Shown one piece after another: positions 25,281 through 34,317 of a stretch of 64,000 nt of DNA. The DNA comes from JBBDWK01 sp040902885. GTDB taxonomy: Bacteria > Acidobacteriota > Terriglobia > Bryobacterales > Bryobacteraceae. The stretch spans positions 150,356 to 214,355 of the forward strand of contig JBBDWK010000002.1 in the NCBI GenBank assembly GCA_040902885.1. Direction: 5' to 3'. The notes beneath the pieces are model-generated. The model had not been told where the DNA came from and did no database searches. It saw only the letters and a program-made list of their open reading frames with translations. Made by a program: the position numbers and the translations under genes. Position 1 is the stretch's first letter; every line of letters begins with the position of its first letter.

Positions 25281-26585
25281 TCAGCCGACTACTTCCAGGA
25301 TCAGCTCCCGCTCCTCCGGTCTCTGGTTTGAGATCCGGAAGGCGTCTTCCAGCCTCTCCGCGGCTTCTTCCAGACGGTCCTCGCGCGTGTAATAGATGCG
25401 AGCCAATACGGTGCCGGCATCCACTTTTTCGCCCGCCTTCACTTCCAGAATCACGCCCACGGCCGGATCGATGGCGTCTTCCTTGCGGTCGCGCCCGGCG
25501 CCGATCATCGAAGATGCCACGCCGATGTCATAGGCATCGATGGAGCTCACGTATCCGCCGCGAGGCGTCGCGATCTCGCGCATGCCCGTGGCATTCGGCA
25601 GTAGCTCGAATTTGTCCAGAGCCTGCGGATTGCCGCCCTGCGCAGCAATCACGTCCTTGAACTTCCGGTACGCCGAGCCATCCACCAGCTTGTGCCGCGT
25701 CAGATCGCGCGCTTCCTCGAGAGTCGGCGTGATCTGGCCCAGGTGGACCATGCGCGCCGCCAGCTCCAGCGACAGCCGCGTCAGATCCTCCGGCCCGCTG
25801 CCCTGGAGCGTCTGCGAGGCTTCCATCACCTCCAGCGCGTTCCCGATCGCATAGCCCAGCGGCTGATTCATGTCCGTGATCAGCGCCTGCACCCGTTTGT
25901 CCATGCGGCGGCCGATGCCCACCATCATCTGGGCCAGCCGGCGTGCGTCCACCTGCTTCTTCATGAACGCTCCGCTGCCCACCTTCACGTCCAGAATGAG
26001 TGCGTCCAGGCTTACCGCCAGCTTCTTCGACATGATCGACGATGCGATCAGCGAAATCGATTCCACCGTCGCCGTCACGTCGCGCAGCGCATACAGCTTC
26101 CCGTCCGCGGGCGCAATCTGATCGCTCTGCCCGACGAAACAAAGATTGTGCTCGCTCAACTGCCGGCGCATCTCATCCGTGGAGAGACCGGTCCGGAAAC
26201 CGGGGATCGATTCCAGCTTGTCCAGGGTGCCGCCGGTGTGCCCCAAAGCCCGGCCGGAAATCATGGGCACCATCGCTCCGCAGGCCGCCGCCAGGGGAGC
26301 GCTGATAAGGCTGGTCTTGTCCCCCACCCCGCCCGTCGAGTGTTTGTCCACCTTAATGCCGGGAATGTCCGACAGATCCAGCAGCTCTCCCGAACGCATC
26401 ATGCAGTCGGTAAGGGCGCTCACCTCGCGGTCCACCATGTTCGAATAGAAAATTGCCATCAGGAGGGCGGATATCTGATAATCCGGGATCTCCCCCTGTG
26501 TGTAACCTCGAACGAGGTAATCGATTTCTTCCGCCGCCAGCTCCCCGCCGTCGCGTTTCTTCTGAATGAGGTCTACAGTGCGCAT
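25281..26585 (-). CDS. Pyrimidine-nucleoside / thymidine phosphorylase
   Basis: A 434-aa enzyme of the thymidine/pyrimidine nucleoside phosphorylase family. Motifs are IDYLVRGYTQGEIPDYQ, VDKHSTGGVGDKTSL (phosphate binding), LGHTGGTLDKLESI, and LDVKVGSGAFMK, plus a C-terminal domain of the PYNP type. I start at ATG 26585 (MRTVDLIQKKRDG), the N-terminus usual for the family; the longer frame adds an unrelated 16 residues. The gene follows the inositol monophosphatase gene closely. Confidence 0.93.
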   Translation of the reverse strand: MRTVDLIQKKRDGGELAAEEIDYLVRGYTQGEIPDYQISALLMAIFYSNMVDREVSALTDCMMRSGELLDLSDIPGIKVDKHSTGGVGDKTSLISAPLAAACGAMVPMISGRALGHTGGTLDKLESIPGFRTGLSTDEMRRQLSEHNLCFVGQSDQIAPADGKLYALRDVTATVESISLIASSIMSKKLAVSLDALILDVKVGSGAFMKKQVDARRLAQMMVGIGRRMDKRVQALITDMNQPLGYAIGNALEVMEASQTLQGSGPEDLTRLSLELAARMVHLGQITPTLEEARDLTRHKLVDGSAYRKFKDVIAAQGGNPQALDKFELLPNATGMREIATPRGGYVSSIDAYDIGVASSMIGAGRDRKEDAIDPAVGVILEVKAGEKVDAGTVLARIYYTREDRLEEAAERLEDAFRISNQRPEERELILEVVG

Positions 26586-26642
26586 GGAATGAGACACTAA
26601 GCCTATCATCCCGAAACAGCGAAAGTAAAGCAATCGTTGGAG

Positions 26643-27485
26643 TTATTTACGAATACCGGACCCGGATGGCGACACCGCCCCCAGTTCCGGAAGCGGATAA
26701 CGGACCCTTCCCTCGAATATCTCCGCGAAGAGCGCGAGCATCTCGTCATGGATGGCGCCGTTGTCGGTGAGCAGATCCGGGGAGCGCAGGTTGTGCGGCT
26801 CGCCGCGCATCGTGGAAAGCTTTCCGCCCGCTTCCACCACCAGCAGCCTGCCCGCCGCCATGTCCCACGGGCTCAGTCCGAACTCCCAGAAGGCGTCCAG
26901 CCGCCCGCACGCCACATAGGCCAGATCGATCGCCGCCGACCCTGCGCGCCGCACCCCGTGGGACAACAGGGCAAGCTGATAGTAGAAATGGATGTTGACG
27001 TTGAGGCGCCGCTTGTAACTCGGAAATCCGGTCGCCACCAGGCTGTCCGCCAGCCGCCGGGCCTTCGAAACCTGGATACGCCGGTTGTTGAGGTACGCTC
27101 CCGCGCCGTGTTCGCCGGCGAACATCTCCTGCCGGGTAGGATCGAAAACCACGCCGCACAGCGGCTCTCCATCGCGCTCCAGCGCCAAGGTCACATTGTA
27201 AACCGGGAAGCCGTGGGCGAAGTTGGTCGTCCCGTCGAGCGGGTCCACGTACCAGATGTATCCGGACGGGCTGGTATGTCCCCCGCCTTCCTCCGCCAAG
27301 ATCCCGTGAGACGGGAAATGCGTTCGCAGCCGCTCTACCACCAGCCGCTCGGAGGCGCGGTCGGCCTCCGTCACCAGGTCGAAATCGCCCTTCAGCTCGA
27401 AGGCGACCCTGCGGTCGTAGTAGGTCTGCAACAGCGCGCCGGCTTCGCGCGCAATCTCAATGGCGGTCTCGAGGTATGAGGGCAT
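26643..27485 (-). CDS. Inositol monophosphatase family protein
   Basis: A 280-aa Mg2+-dependent phosphatase of the IMPase/SuhB family. Metal-binding motifs are FDLVTEADRASERLV, ILAEEGG, YVDPLDGTTNFAHGFP and SPWDMAAGRLLVVEAGG. The substrate may be inositol phosphate, another sugar phosphate or, as for SuhB, a moonlighting role with rRNA transcription. It sits 27 bp after the Hfq-like gene in the same operon. Confidence 0.9.
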   Translation of the reverse strand: MPSYLETAIEIAREAGALLQTYYDRRVAFELKGDFDLVTEADRASERLVVERLRTHFPSHGILAEEGGGHTSPSGYIWYVDPLDGTTNFAHGFPVYNVTLALERDGEPLCGVVFDPTRQEMFAGEHGAGAYLNNRRIQVSKARRLADSLVATGFPSYKRRLNVNIHFYYQLALLSHGVRRAGSAAIDLAYVACGRLDAFWEFGLSPWDMAAGRLLVVEAGGKLSTMRGEPHNLRSPDLLTDNGAIHDEMLALFAEIFEGRVRYPLPELGAVSPSGSGIRK

Positions 27486-27512
27486 CTTCGCCGGGCTAGC
27501 TCCGCGACCACG

Positions 27513-27758
27513 CTAGCCCTCGTCGTCTTCGATCAGGTACTTGATGTCGTGCTTGAAGATAAAAAGGTTGGGAGCGTCCGCCCGCGTAATCCGGATGAAC
27601 GAGGCATCGTAATACTCGATAATGCCGCGCACCTCTTCGTTGTTGCTCAGCCGCACCCGGACCGTGGTTCCGTCCTGAATCAAACGTTTGAGATACTTTA
27701 CTTCTTCGAAGGTCTGTTCCGGCGCGCGTGTGCCGCTCTTGCCGCCTTGTTTGGCCAC
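27513..27758 (-). CDS. Hfq-like (Sm-fold) RNA-binding protein
   Basis: An 81-aa protein with the Sm1/Sm2 pattern of Hfq: EVKYLKRLIQDGTTVRVRL...VRGIIEYYDASFIRI (Sm1 region) and NLFIFKHDIKYL (Sm2, with the KH pair of Hfq). The usual Hfq N-terminal helix residue pattern (Q8) is not clearly present, so it is a divergent member. I choose GTG 27758 because AGGAG lies 9 bp upstream; the longer frame has no such support. It sits 13 bp after the VWFA gene, an uncommon place, as hfq usually neighbours miaA or hflX. Confidence 0.75.
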   Translation of the reverse strand: MAKQGGKSGTRAPEQTFEEVKYLKRLIQDGTTVRVRLSNNEEVRGIIEYYDASFIRITRADAPNLFIFKHDIKYLIEDDEG

Positions 27759-27771
27759 TACCGCTCCTGTA

Positions 27772-28722
27772 TCATTTGGGGACAATGGATACCTTACCTC
27801 GCGCAGGTTCCGGCTGCGCTGCAGCCTCTCCATAATAGCCATTGCGCGCGGATACCCGCAAACCGGGCCGCTTGATTCCGACCTCCAGTTTATGAAAGCG
27901 ATTGCCGCTGAGGGGCACGTTTTTCGGGTAATATCCAAGCAGATACTGTGTCCGCAAATCCCTCAATATTTCCAAGAACGCGCTTTCCATGCCGCTCGCT
28001 CCCGACGGCGCGAAAACCCGTCCTCCAGTGCCCGAAGTCAGCAGGGCCAGCGCGTGTTCTCCGCCGGTGTTGCGCCCGGGATTGTTGGTGATGGGCAGCA
28101 CCAACACTGCGTAAATCACTGCGTCGCCAATCTGCGCGGCCTCGAGAGCGGCGTGAAAATCCTTGCCGCTGCTGGTATCGCCGCCGTCGGTAACCAGCAC
28201 CATCACGCGCCGCCCGTCGCGATTCTCCAGGTCTTGCGACCCAAGGTAGATTGCGTCGTACATCGCCGTGCCCGCCTCGTTCTTCACCAGGCGCAGCGAC
28301 TCCTCGATCGGCTGGGCGTTTCGCGTAAAATAATTCCGCCGCGTCACCTCGTAGTTGAAAGTGTAGAGGGCTGCCGCGTCCTTGGGATTTCCCTCCGAGA
28401 ACAGCGCCTTCAGAAAGCGCGAGACCGATTGCACCTGGTACTTTGCCTCAATCCCCGTGGAGGCGCTGCTATCCACCATAAGCGCCACCGAGAGCGGCAG
28501 TTCCGTGCTGCGCTCGAACGTCGTGACAGTCTGGGGCGCCCCGTTGTCGCGCACCTCGAAATCGTCCTTATCGAGCGATCCTACCGGCCGGCCCTGCCCG
28601 TCCTTCACGGTCGCCAGGATGCGCACCAGGCTGACGTCAACGCGGAAGACGGCCTCCTGCGCCGGCAGGCAAATCGGCAGAAGCGCGGCCGCCAGTTTAA
28701 CGGCGGGCGGCCAGGGGCGCAT
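27772..28722 (-). CDS. Exported VWFA-related protein of the acidobacterial type
   Basis: A 316-aa secreted protein with a signal peptide (ending CLPAQEA) and a short N-terminal sandwich region (VDVSLVRILATVKDGQGRPV, quoted in parts VSLVRILATVKD) characteristic of the TIGR03436 VWFA family, then a von Willebrand A domain with the MIDAS motif DSSAS (VALMVDSSAS) and a second metal-site Asp in VTDGGDTSSG. Such proteins are greatly expanded in Acidobacteria, with unknown ligands. Its start overlaps the MoaD-MoaE gene by 26 bp. Confidence 0.82.
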   Translation of the reverse strand: MRPWPPAVKLAAALLPICLPAQEAVFRVDVSLVRILATVKDGQGRPVGSLDKDDFEVRDNGAPQTVTTFERSTELPLSVALMVDSSASTGIEAKYQVQSVSRFLKALFSEGNPKDAAALYTFNYEVTRRNYFTRNAQPIEESLRLVKNEAGTAMYDAIYLGSQDLENRDGRRVMVLVTDGGDTSSGKDFHAALEAAQIGDAVIYAVLVLPITNNPGRNTGGEHALALLTSGTGGRVFAPSGASGMESAFLEILRDLRTQYLLGYYPKNVPLSGNRFHKLEVGIKRPGLRVSARNGYYGEAAAQPEPARGKVSIVPK

Positions 28723-29437
28723 TGTCGTCCCACTCCCCTTCCACCCAGATCTCTCCGTCTTCGAAGTATTCCTTCTTCCAGATGGGCACCAGGCGCTTCA
28801 ACCGGTTGATGCCCTCGAGCGCGGCCTCGAAGGCCGGCTTGCGATGCGGCGCCGTCACCACCACGGCCACGCTGGCCTCGCCAATCAGCAGGCGCCCCAG
28901 GCGGTGGACCAGGGCGACCCGCCCCACGGGATATGAAGCGGCAATCTGCTCGCCGATCTCCGCCATCTTCTTAACCGCCATCGCCTCGTAGCACTCATAA
29001 TCGAGATACAACGTGCGCCGTCCCTTCGTGTTGTTGCGAACCACGCCCTCGAAGTCCACCACCGCGCCATCCTCGCCGCGCAGCAATAACGCTACCAAGG
29101 CGCGCGTGTCGATCGGCCGGCGCGTCAGCGCGAAAAAATGCCCCTCGGGCCGTGCGATCTGGTGCGTAAATGGCGAGTGCGGCGAGGGCATGGACCCGCC
29201 GCTCACTGGAGGCAGGAAGGCCACTTCGTCACCGTCGGAGACCTGAGTTTCGGGATGGGCGAACTCCTGGTTGCGCGCGAGCACGATGCTGCCCGCCATC
29301 TCGCGGATGCGCGGAAAGTGCTCTGCGTAATGGTCGAAAATGCCGCTCAGGCGTCCGTCTCCGTCCAGCTCCAGGGTGTCCTCCACCCGGCCCACGATGT
29401 CTTTCAACATCCCGAAGAACAACACCCTCACGCGCAT
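28697..29437 (-). CDS. MoaD-MoaE fusion (molybdopterin synthase, MoaX-like)
   Basis: A 246-aa fusion. The N-terminal ~80 residues are a MoaD ubiquitin-like domain ending FLPPVSGG, and the rest is a MoaE domain (FEGVVRNNTKG, YLDYECYEAMA, VHRLGRLLIGE, HRKPAFEA, PIWKKEYFEDG with the active-site Lys). Both parts form molybdopterin synthase, which adds the dithiolene sulfurs to precursor Z. MoaD must expose its C-terminal GG to be thiocarboxylated, so the fusion would need cutting after SGG, as described for mycobacterial MoaX. I start at ATG 29437 (MRVRVLFFGML), the usual MoaD start. No other moa genes are in the window. It is the first gene of the long reverse operon. Confidence 0.9.
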   Translation of the reverse strand: MRVRVLFFGMLKDIVGRVEDTLELDGDGRLSGIFDHYAEHFPRIREMAGSIVLARNQEFAHPETQVSDGDEVAFLPPVSGGSMPSPHSPFTHQIARPEGHFFALTRRPIDTRALVALLLRGEDGAVVDFEGVVRNNTKGRRTLYLDYECYEAMAVKKMAEIGEQIAASYPVGRVALVHRLGRLLIGEASVAVVVTAPHRKPAFEAALEGINRLKRLVPIWKKEYFEDGEIWVEGEWDDNAPLAARR

Positions 29438-29512
29438 CTTCTTGTAGTCTATCAGGGAGACGCGGGACCCAACCTCGCGGTTCCGCAAACCGGCTTTGTT
29501 ATTCTATGTGGC

Positions 29513-30388
29513 ATGCCGCTCACTCGAAGGTCCCTCCTTTTGTCCGCTCCGGCTGCGCTGCTCAGGGCCGCCGACGGTCCCATCATCGACATCCACCAGC
29601 ACACGAACTACTCCGGCCGCAAGGACGACGCTATGGTAGCCCACCAGCGGACCATGGGAATTTCCAGGACGGTGCTCCTGCCGGCGGGCCGCCGCTACGG
29701 TTTGGCCGCGCAGGCTTATGGCAATGACAGCGTGGCGGCCATCTCCCGCCGTTATCCGAAAGAGTTCACCTTCTTCGCCAACGAGCTTCCCGACATCGCC
29801 GAGACCCGCGAGGTGCTCGAAAAATACCTCAAGATGGGCGCCATCGGGATCGGCGAGCAGAAATTCCCCGTGGAAAGCGACTCGCCGCACATCGAACTGG
29901 TCGCGAAAATCGCCCAGGAGTACGATGTCCCAGTGTTGCTGCACTTCCAGCACAAGGCTTACAACTTCGGCCTGGAACGTTTTCACAAGATTCTCGCGAA
30001 GTACCCGAAGGTAAACTTCATCGGCCATGCGCAGACCTGGTGGGGCAACATCGATAAGAGCCACGAGCAGCCGGTGATGTATCCGAAAACGCGGGTAACG
30101 CCGGGCGGCATCAGCGACCGTCTGCTGGCTGACTACCCGAACATGTACGGGGATCTCTCGGCCGGCTCGGGCCTCAACGCCCTGCTCCGGGACGAGGAGC
30201 ACGCCAGAGCTTTCCTTAAGCGCCACCAGGATAAGCTGCTTTACGGAAGCGACTGCAGCGACAGCGACGGAAAAGGAGAAAAATGTTCCGGGTCAAACCA
30301 GATCGCCGCGGTGAAGCGCTTAGCCCCGGACGCCGAAGCCCTGAAGAAAATCTTTTCCGGCAATGCGCGCCGGATTATGCGCGTGTGA
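29513..30388 (+). CDS. Exported amidohydrolase-related TIM-barrel protein
   Basis: A 291-aa protein of the amidohydrolase-2 family (metal-dependent TIM-barrel hydrolases and decarboxylases). It begins with a Tat-like signal (TRRSLLLSAPAALLRA) and contains IIDIHQHTNYSG (HxH), VLLHFQHKAYN, INFIGHAQTWW-like VNFIGHAQTWW and LLYGSDCSDSDG (Asp). The substrate is not recognisable. I start at ATG 29513, since upstream sequence in this frame is antisense to MoaD-MoaE. It stands alone between two reverse-strand operons. Confidence 0.8.
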   Translation: MPLTRRSLLLSAPAALLRAADGPIIDIHQHTNYSGRKDDAMVAHQRTMGISRTVLLPAGRRYGLAAQAYGNDSVAAISRRYPKEFTFFANELPDIAETREVLEKYLKMGAIGIGEQKFPVESDSPHIELVAKIAQEYDVPVLLHFQHKAYNFGLERFHKILAKYPKVNFIGHAQTWWGNIDKSHEQPVMYPKTRVTPGGISDRLLADYPNMYGDLSAGSGLNALLRDEEHARAFLKRHQDKLLYGSDCSDSDGKGEKCSGSNQIAAVKRLAPDAEALKKIFSGNARRIMRV

Positions 30389-30429
30389 GTTACAGTAGCT
30401 ACGCGACTGAGCACATTACCGATCTGGGT

Positions 30430-31905
30430 CTACTCCTGGATGCCAGGCTCGAATTGGCGGAGACGTGCCCGCAATGCTACTGCCTCGCTGTGACGTCCTT
30501 GATTCCGATATAGCCGATAAAGATTGCGGCCAGCCTCCATCTGTCCCGAGTTCTTTTCGAGCGCACGCTTCCACAACGCCTCCGCCCCGGCCAAATCACC
30601 GGCTGAACCGCGTACCGCACCGAGATTGACAAGAGCAACTACGGAGTTCGGATCAAGCTTCAGCACGGATTCCCAGGCAGTGGCAGCCCCGATCGGATCG
30701 TTCCGGCGGGACCGAAGATCCGCCAAGCGTACCCATACCTGAGCGTCCGGAGTCACTGTACGAAGCAGGCGCTCTGCTTCGCGCCGGTGCTGCGCGTCGC
30801 CGCTAATGTGACTTACCTCGGCGTACGCCAGCCCAAGCTCCCGCACGGTGGCTGTATATCCTCGGAACGGCTGAAGCTGCCAGTGCCCGGAGGATCGCCG
30901 TCTATTGCGAGGAATCCGCGGAATGCCGTGGTCCGTGAGCACGCCATGGCCGCCGTCAACAACCCGCTCACGCGGCATGTGACAACTCGCACAGTCCGGG
31001 CCACGGCGGCAGTCCGAAGGCTGATGGCAGCTCAGACACTTTTCGCGGTACCATGCGATACGTTCTTTCGCAGAGGGCACGGTGTGTGGGTCGTGGCATG
31101 TTCCGCACCAGAGCTTGTCTCCCGATATTTGCTTGCACGCACTCCCTTCGAGCTTCTCCATGTGGCCCGTAGCTTTCATATCGCCACCCGCCATATTCGC
31201 GGGGACGAAGAACGCGACGTAGTCATCGAGGTTCTGACCCGGACGGAACGCTGCGATTCGTTGGTCCGCCTTCTCGATGCGCGCGGCGCCCGACAGGTGG
31301 CACTGCGAACAGACGGAGTCGCGCTCCGCGGTTCCGAGCTTCGCCGGGTTCACCATGCCGCCGCGTCCCGCTATGTGTTCGGACCCGGGGCCGTGGCAGC
31401 GTTCGCAGCCCACGCCTCCCTGAGCAAACGGAGGTTCTGCATACTGGTTCTGTGTCCCATAGATAGGGCGCGGCTGGCTGGCATGACAGAACAGGCAGTT
31501 CGGCTCAATGGCCCGGCTCCACCGAGTGGTGGTATCGCGTTCGAAGCCGGGGGAAACGTCCCAACGATTCTGCTGTGAATACCAGGTCACCGGAGCCTGA
31601 AACAGGAAACGGTCGACCGTCCAGAAGTAGCTCCTTCCGGCCGCTCCCGATCCGATGAAGTATTCGAGTTGCCGCTGCCCCGACATTGTCCCGCTCTTCC
31701 ATTTGACGACGCCGGACGATGCAATGGAGTACTCAGTACCCGACGCTCGATGACGGAAACTTCCGGGCACGATCTCGTTGCGTACCTCGCCGCTGCTGAG
31801 AGCCATGGGCGTGCGAATGTAACTGGCATAGATGGAGGGGTGGCAGCCACGGCACGCGTCGTTGCCGACGTAAGTGAGCGCGGCGGCTACTAACAGCGGG
31901 AGCAT
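30430..31905 (-). CDS. Heptaheme cytochrome c with C-terminal TPRs
   Basis: A 491-aa exported protein with a short signal peptide and seven CxxCH heme-attachment motifs (CRGCH, CLFCH, CERCH, CSQCH, CGTCH, CLSCH, CASCH) in the first ~330 residues, in the arrangement of cytochrome c554-like proteins. The last ~130 residues are TPR-like repeats (AWESVLKLDPNSVVALVNLG, quoted in part). It is the fourth gene of an operon with a TonB receptor, a CRTAC1 protein and a TPR protein, and its ATG overlaps the TPR stop by one base (TGATG). A periplasmic redox role is likely; the donor and acceptor are unknown. Confidence 0.85.
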   Translation of the reverse strand: MLPLLVAAALTYVGNDACRGCHPSIYASYIRTPMALSSGEVRNEIVPGSFRHRASGTEYSIASSGVVKWKSGTMSGQRQLEYFIGSGAAGRSYFWTVDRFLFQAPVTWYSQQNRWDVSPGFERDTTTRWSRAIEPNCLFCHASQPRPIYGTQNQYAEPPFAQGGVGCERCHGPGSEHIAGRGGMVNPAKLGTAERDSVCSQCHLSGAARIEKADQRIAAFRPGQNLDDYVAFFVPANMAGGDMKATGHMEKLEGSACKQISGDKLWCGTCHDPHTVPSAKERIAWYREKCLSCHQPSDCRRGPDCASCHMPRERVVDGGHGVLTDHGIPRIPRNRRRSSGHWQLQPFRGYTATVRELGLAYAEVSHISGDAQHRREAERLLRTVTPDAQVWVRLADLRSRRNDPIGAATAWESVLKLDPNSVVALVNLGAVRGSAGDLAGAEALWKRALEKNSGQMEAGRNLYRLYRNQGRHSEAVALRARLRQFEPGIQE

Positions 31906-32687
31906 CAGCGGCGAAGGCTCACGCCCGAAGCCTTGAAGCGTGACATGTGAGTCTCGGCGAGTTCGAGCTTACCCACTTTGCGGTAGGCGCGTGCCAGCAG
32001 GAAGTGAATCTGACGATCGGTGGTCCCCGCTCCGGCGAGAGCCAGTGCGCGCTCCCCGGCTGCGGCGGCAGCTTCATACTTCCCTCGTTCGAAGTGCAGA
32101 CGGCCCGTCTCGTAATGGGCGTCGCGCGATCCTCCATCGAGTTGCAGCGCCCGCGCGATCTGCTTCTCACTGGCGTCGTATTCGCCAAGCGAGAATAGCA
32201 TGCGGCCGTAGGCGACGTGGGTGTCCGCGGAAGGCTGGCCCGCGCGCTTCTCCAAGTCGAGAGTGCGGTCGTACAACTGCCGGGCCTTTTCCGGCTGCGC
32301 CATACCCTCGTACGCCAGCGCCAGATAAAAGTGCGTGCGAATGTCATCGGGCTGGAGCTCTTTGGCCCGCTCGAGCGCGGGAATCGCCTTCGCGAAATCG
32401 TTGTCGACGTAATGGAAGAAGCCCGAAAGGAATCGCACGTACGGCGATTGAGGCTCGATCGAAAGGGCGCGTTCGAGGCAGGCTCGGGCAATGTCGAACT
32501 TATTGATCGCCATCGCGAGCTTCGCCTTCAACGTCAGCGCCGGCACCAGCTTCGGATCCGCGGCGAGCGCGGCATCCAGTTCAGCGGACGCTTCGACGAA
32601 CTGCCCCTTCGAGAACAGGGCATTCGCGCGGTTATAGTGATCCTGTGCCGAGGAGGCCGCGAGCAGCAGCAGCACCAGGAAGGTCAC
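31905..32687 (-). CDS. Exported TPR-repeat protein
   Basis: A 260-aa secreted protein with a signal sequence (VTFLVLLLLAASSAQ) and about six tetratricopeptide repeats (ANALFSKGQFVEASAELDAALAADP in parts: NALFSKGQFVEA; ALAYEGMAQPEKARQLYD; GRLHFERGKYEAAAAAGE). I choose GTG 32687 because GGAGG lies 9-13 bp upstream and GTGA overlaps the stop of the CRTAC1 gene; the longer open frame is antisense-free but lacks support. It probably scaffolds protein contacts among the products of its operon. Confidence 0.82.
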   Translation of the reverse strand: MTFLVLLLLAASSAQDHYNRANALFSKGQFVEASAELDAALAADPKLVPALTLKAKLAMAINKFDIARACLERALSIEPQSPYVRFLSGFFHYVDNDFAKAIPALERAKELQPDDIRTHFYLALAYEGMAQPEKARQLYDRTLDLEKRAGQPSADTHVAYGRMLFSLGEYDASEKQIARALQLDGGSRDAHYETGRLHFERGKYEAAAAAGERALALAGAGTTDRQIHFLLARAYRKVGKLELAETHMSRFKASGVSLRR

Positions 32688-34306
32688 TGGAGCTTTCCTC
32701 CCCGGGCCAGCCTGTAATACCGCCCGCCTTCGACGCTGTCGAAACGCTGCATCTGACCATCGGGCCAGCGAACCTCGACGGACTCGGCCGCCGATGCCGG
32801 TCCCAGTCCGAGGACCTCGCGCGGATCGTTCGCCGATAAGTACGTCCCGCCGGCCGCGATCATTCGGGTGCGCCTCTTCCCCGCCACCGTCCACGCAATC
32901 ACCGACCCAGCGGGTGCGCCCTCCAAGTGCATTCCGATCCAACCGTTCCGCAGCCCGCCTCGATGGCGCAGCAGCAGCGGCGCCTCACCGTTGTTCGCGA
33001 TCGCGAGATCGACGTATCCGTCGTTATCCAGATCGCCGGCAGCCAGGCCGCGAGCCGGGTAGTCCATCGTAAACGCTTCCCCGGCTTTCGCGCCGAGATT
33101 CACGAACTTCCCTGTCGCGGTTTGCTCGAACAGCAGGATAGGCTCTTTGTGTTTCAGCGTGCTCGAAAGCTTCTCGATGAGGTCGTCGGGATGTCCGTTG
33201 CACACCACCAGATCGCTGTCCCCGTCGTGATCGAAATCGAAGAACTTCACGCCCCATCCGCTGTACATTTGCGTCGCCGTTCCGATGCCCGTTGGACCGG
33301 CGTCGTCCGAGAACGTATTGTCGCCCCGGTTGCGGTATATGGAAAACCGCTCGCGATTGAAGTTCGCCACGAAGAGGTCCTGCCATCCGTCGTTGTTGTA
33401 ATCGGATGCATCCACGCCCATGCCGGAGCGCGCAGCCCCGTCGCGGTTATAGGCAACCCCCGCATCCAATCCGATCTCCTCAAACGTTCCGTCGCGTTTG
33501 TTCAGGAACAGGAAGTTCGGAACAGAATCGTTTGCGACGAACAGGTCGAGGTAGCCGTCGTTGTTGATGTCCGTGGCAACTGCCCCGAAGGCTTTGCCGG
33601 GGTGTTTGCCGATTCCGGATGCCTCGCTCACGTCCGTGAACTTCCCGTCGCCATGGTTGCGATACATACGGCTGGGGTACGGATCGTACGCGAGCGGATA
33701 GCAGTAATGCGGCTCGCCAGCCTGCGTGCAGTCGCGCTCCAGTTCCTTGCTGTACTTGACGAAGTGACCGACGAAGACATCCTGCGTGCCGTTTCGGTCA
33801 TAGTCAAACCATACGGCGGCCGTATAGAGGCCGGGCGCGTCCAGGCCCGCCTGTTTCGTTACGTCGGTGAACGTCCCATCGCCGTTGTTGTGGTACAGGA
33901 CATTGACGCCGTAGTTGGTGACAAACAGATCGGTCCATCCATCGGCGTTGTAGTCGCACGTGCTGACGCCGATGCCGTAGTCCCGGCCGCCGACACCGGC
34001 CCTCTCCGTCACATCGGTGAAGGTGCCGTCTCCGTTGTTGCGGTACAGGGCGTTGCTCAACCGCTTGGCGGGTTTGTAGAAATCGGCGGGTCCGCTGTTG
34101 ACAAAATATAGATCGGTGCGGCCATCGTTGTTGTAGTCGAACATCGCAACACCTGGTCCCATGGACTCGGGCAGATAGCGTCGCGGCGATCTTCCGTTCT
34201 CGTGGACGAATCTAACGCCGGTTTGGGCGGGCGGCCGTGTCTCGTAAACGCCACGGCCCCCATTCAGCATCGAGAAGAGAGCGATGAGAATGGAGGCCGT
34301 GCGCAC
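32684..34306 (-). CDS. CRTAC1-like FG-GAP/ASPIC-UnbV protein
   Basis: A 540-aa exported protein with a signal peptide, about seven FG-GAP/VCBS blades carrying calcium-type loops (DYNNDGRTD, DYNADGWTD, DINNDGYLD, DYNNDGWQD, DFDHDGDSD, DLDNDGYVD), and a C-terminal ASPIC/UnbV domain (VEVRWPDGQMQRFD). The fold is a beta propeller, usually calcium-bound and extracellular; a carbohydrate- or protein-binding role is commonly assumed. It begins 11 bp after the TonB receptor stop and overlaps the TPR gene by GTGA, so it should be co-produced with them. Confidence 0.88.
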   Translation of the reverse strand: MRTASILIALFSMLNGGRGVYETRPPAQTGVRFVHENGRSPRRYLPESMGPGVAMFDYNNDGRTDLYFVNSGPADFYKPAKRLSNALYRNNGDGTFTDVTERAGVGGRDYGIGVSTCDYNADGWTDLFVTNYGVNVLYHNNGDGTFTDVTKQAGLDAPGLYTAAVWFDYDRNGTQDVFVGHFVKYSKELERDCTQAGEPHYCYPLAYDPYPSRMYRNHGDGKFTDVSEASGIGKHPGKAFGAVATDINNDGYLDLFVANDSVPNFLFLNKRDGTFEEIGLDAGVAYNRDGAARSGMGVDASDYNNDGWQDLFVANFNRERFSIYRNRGDNTFSDDAGPTGIGTATQMYSGWGVKFFDFDHDGDSDLVVCNGHPDDLIEKLSSTLKHKEPILLFEQTATGKFVNLGAKAGEAFTMDYPARGLAAGDLDNDGYVDLAIANNGEAPLLLRHRGGLRNGWIGMHLEGAPAGSVIAWTVAGKRRTRMIAAGGTYLSANDPREVLGLGPASAAESVEVRWPDGQMQRFDSVEGGRYYRLARGGKLQ

Positions 34307-34317
34307 GACTTACTACT

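Noticed and set aside
28702..28722. The VWFA gene start placed further downstream to avoid overlap with MoaD-MoaE
   Set aside because: The signal peptide begins at 28722, so the 26-bp overlap is kept.
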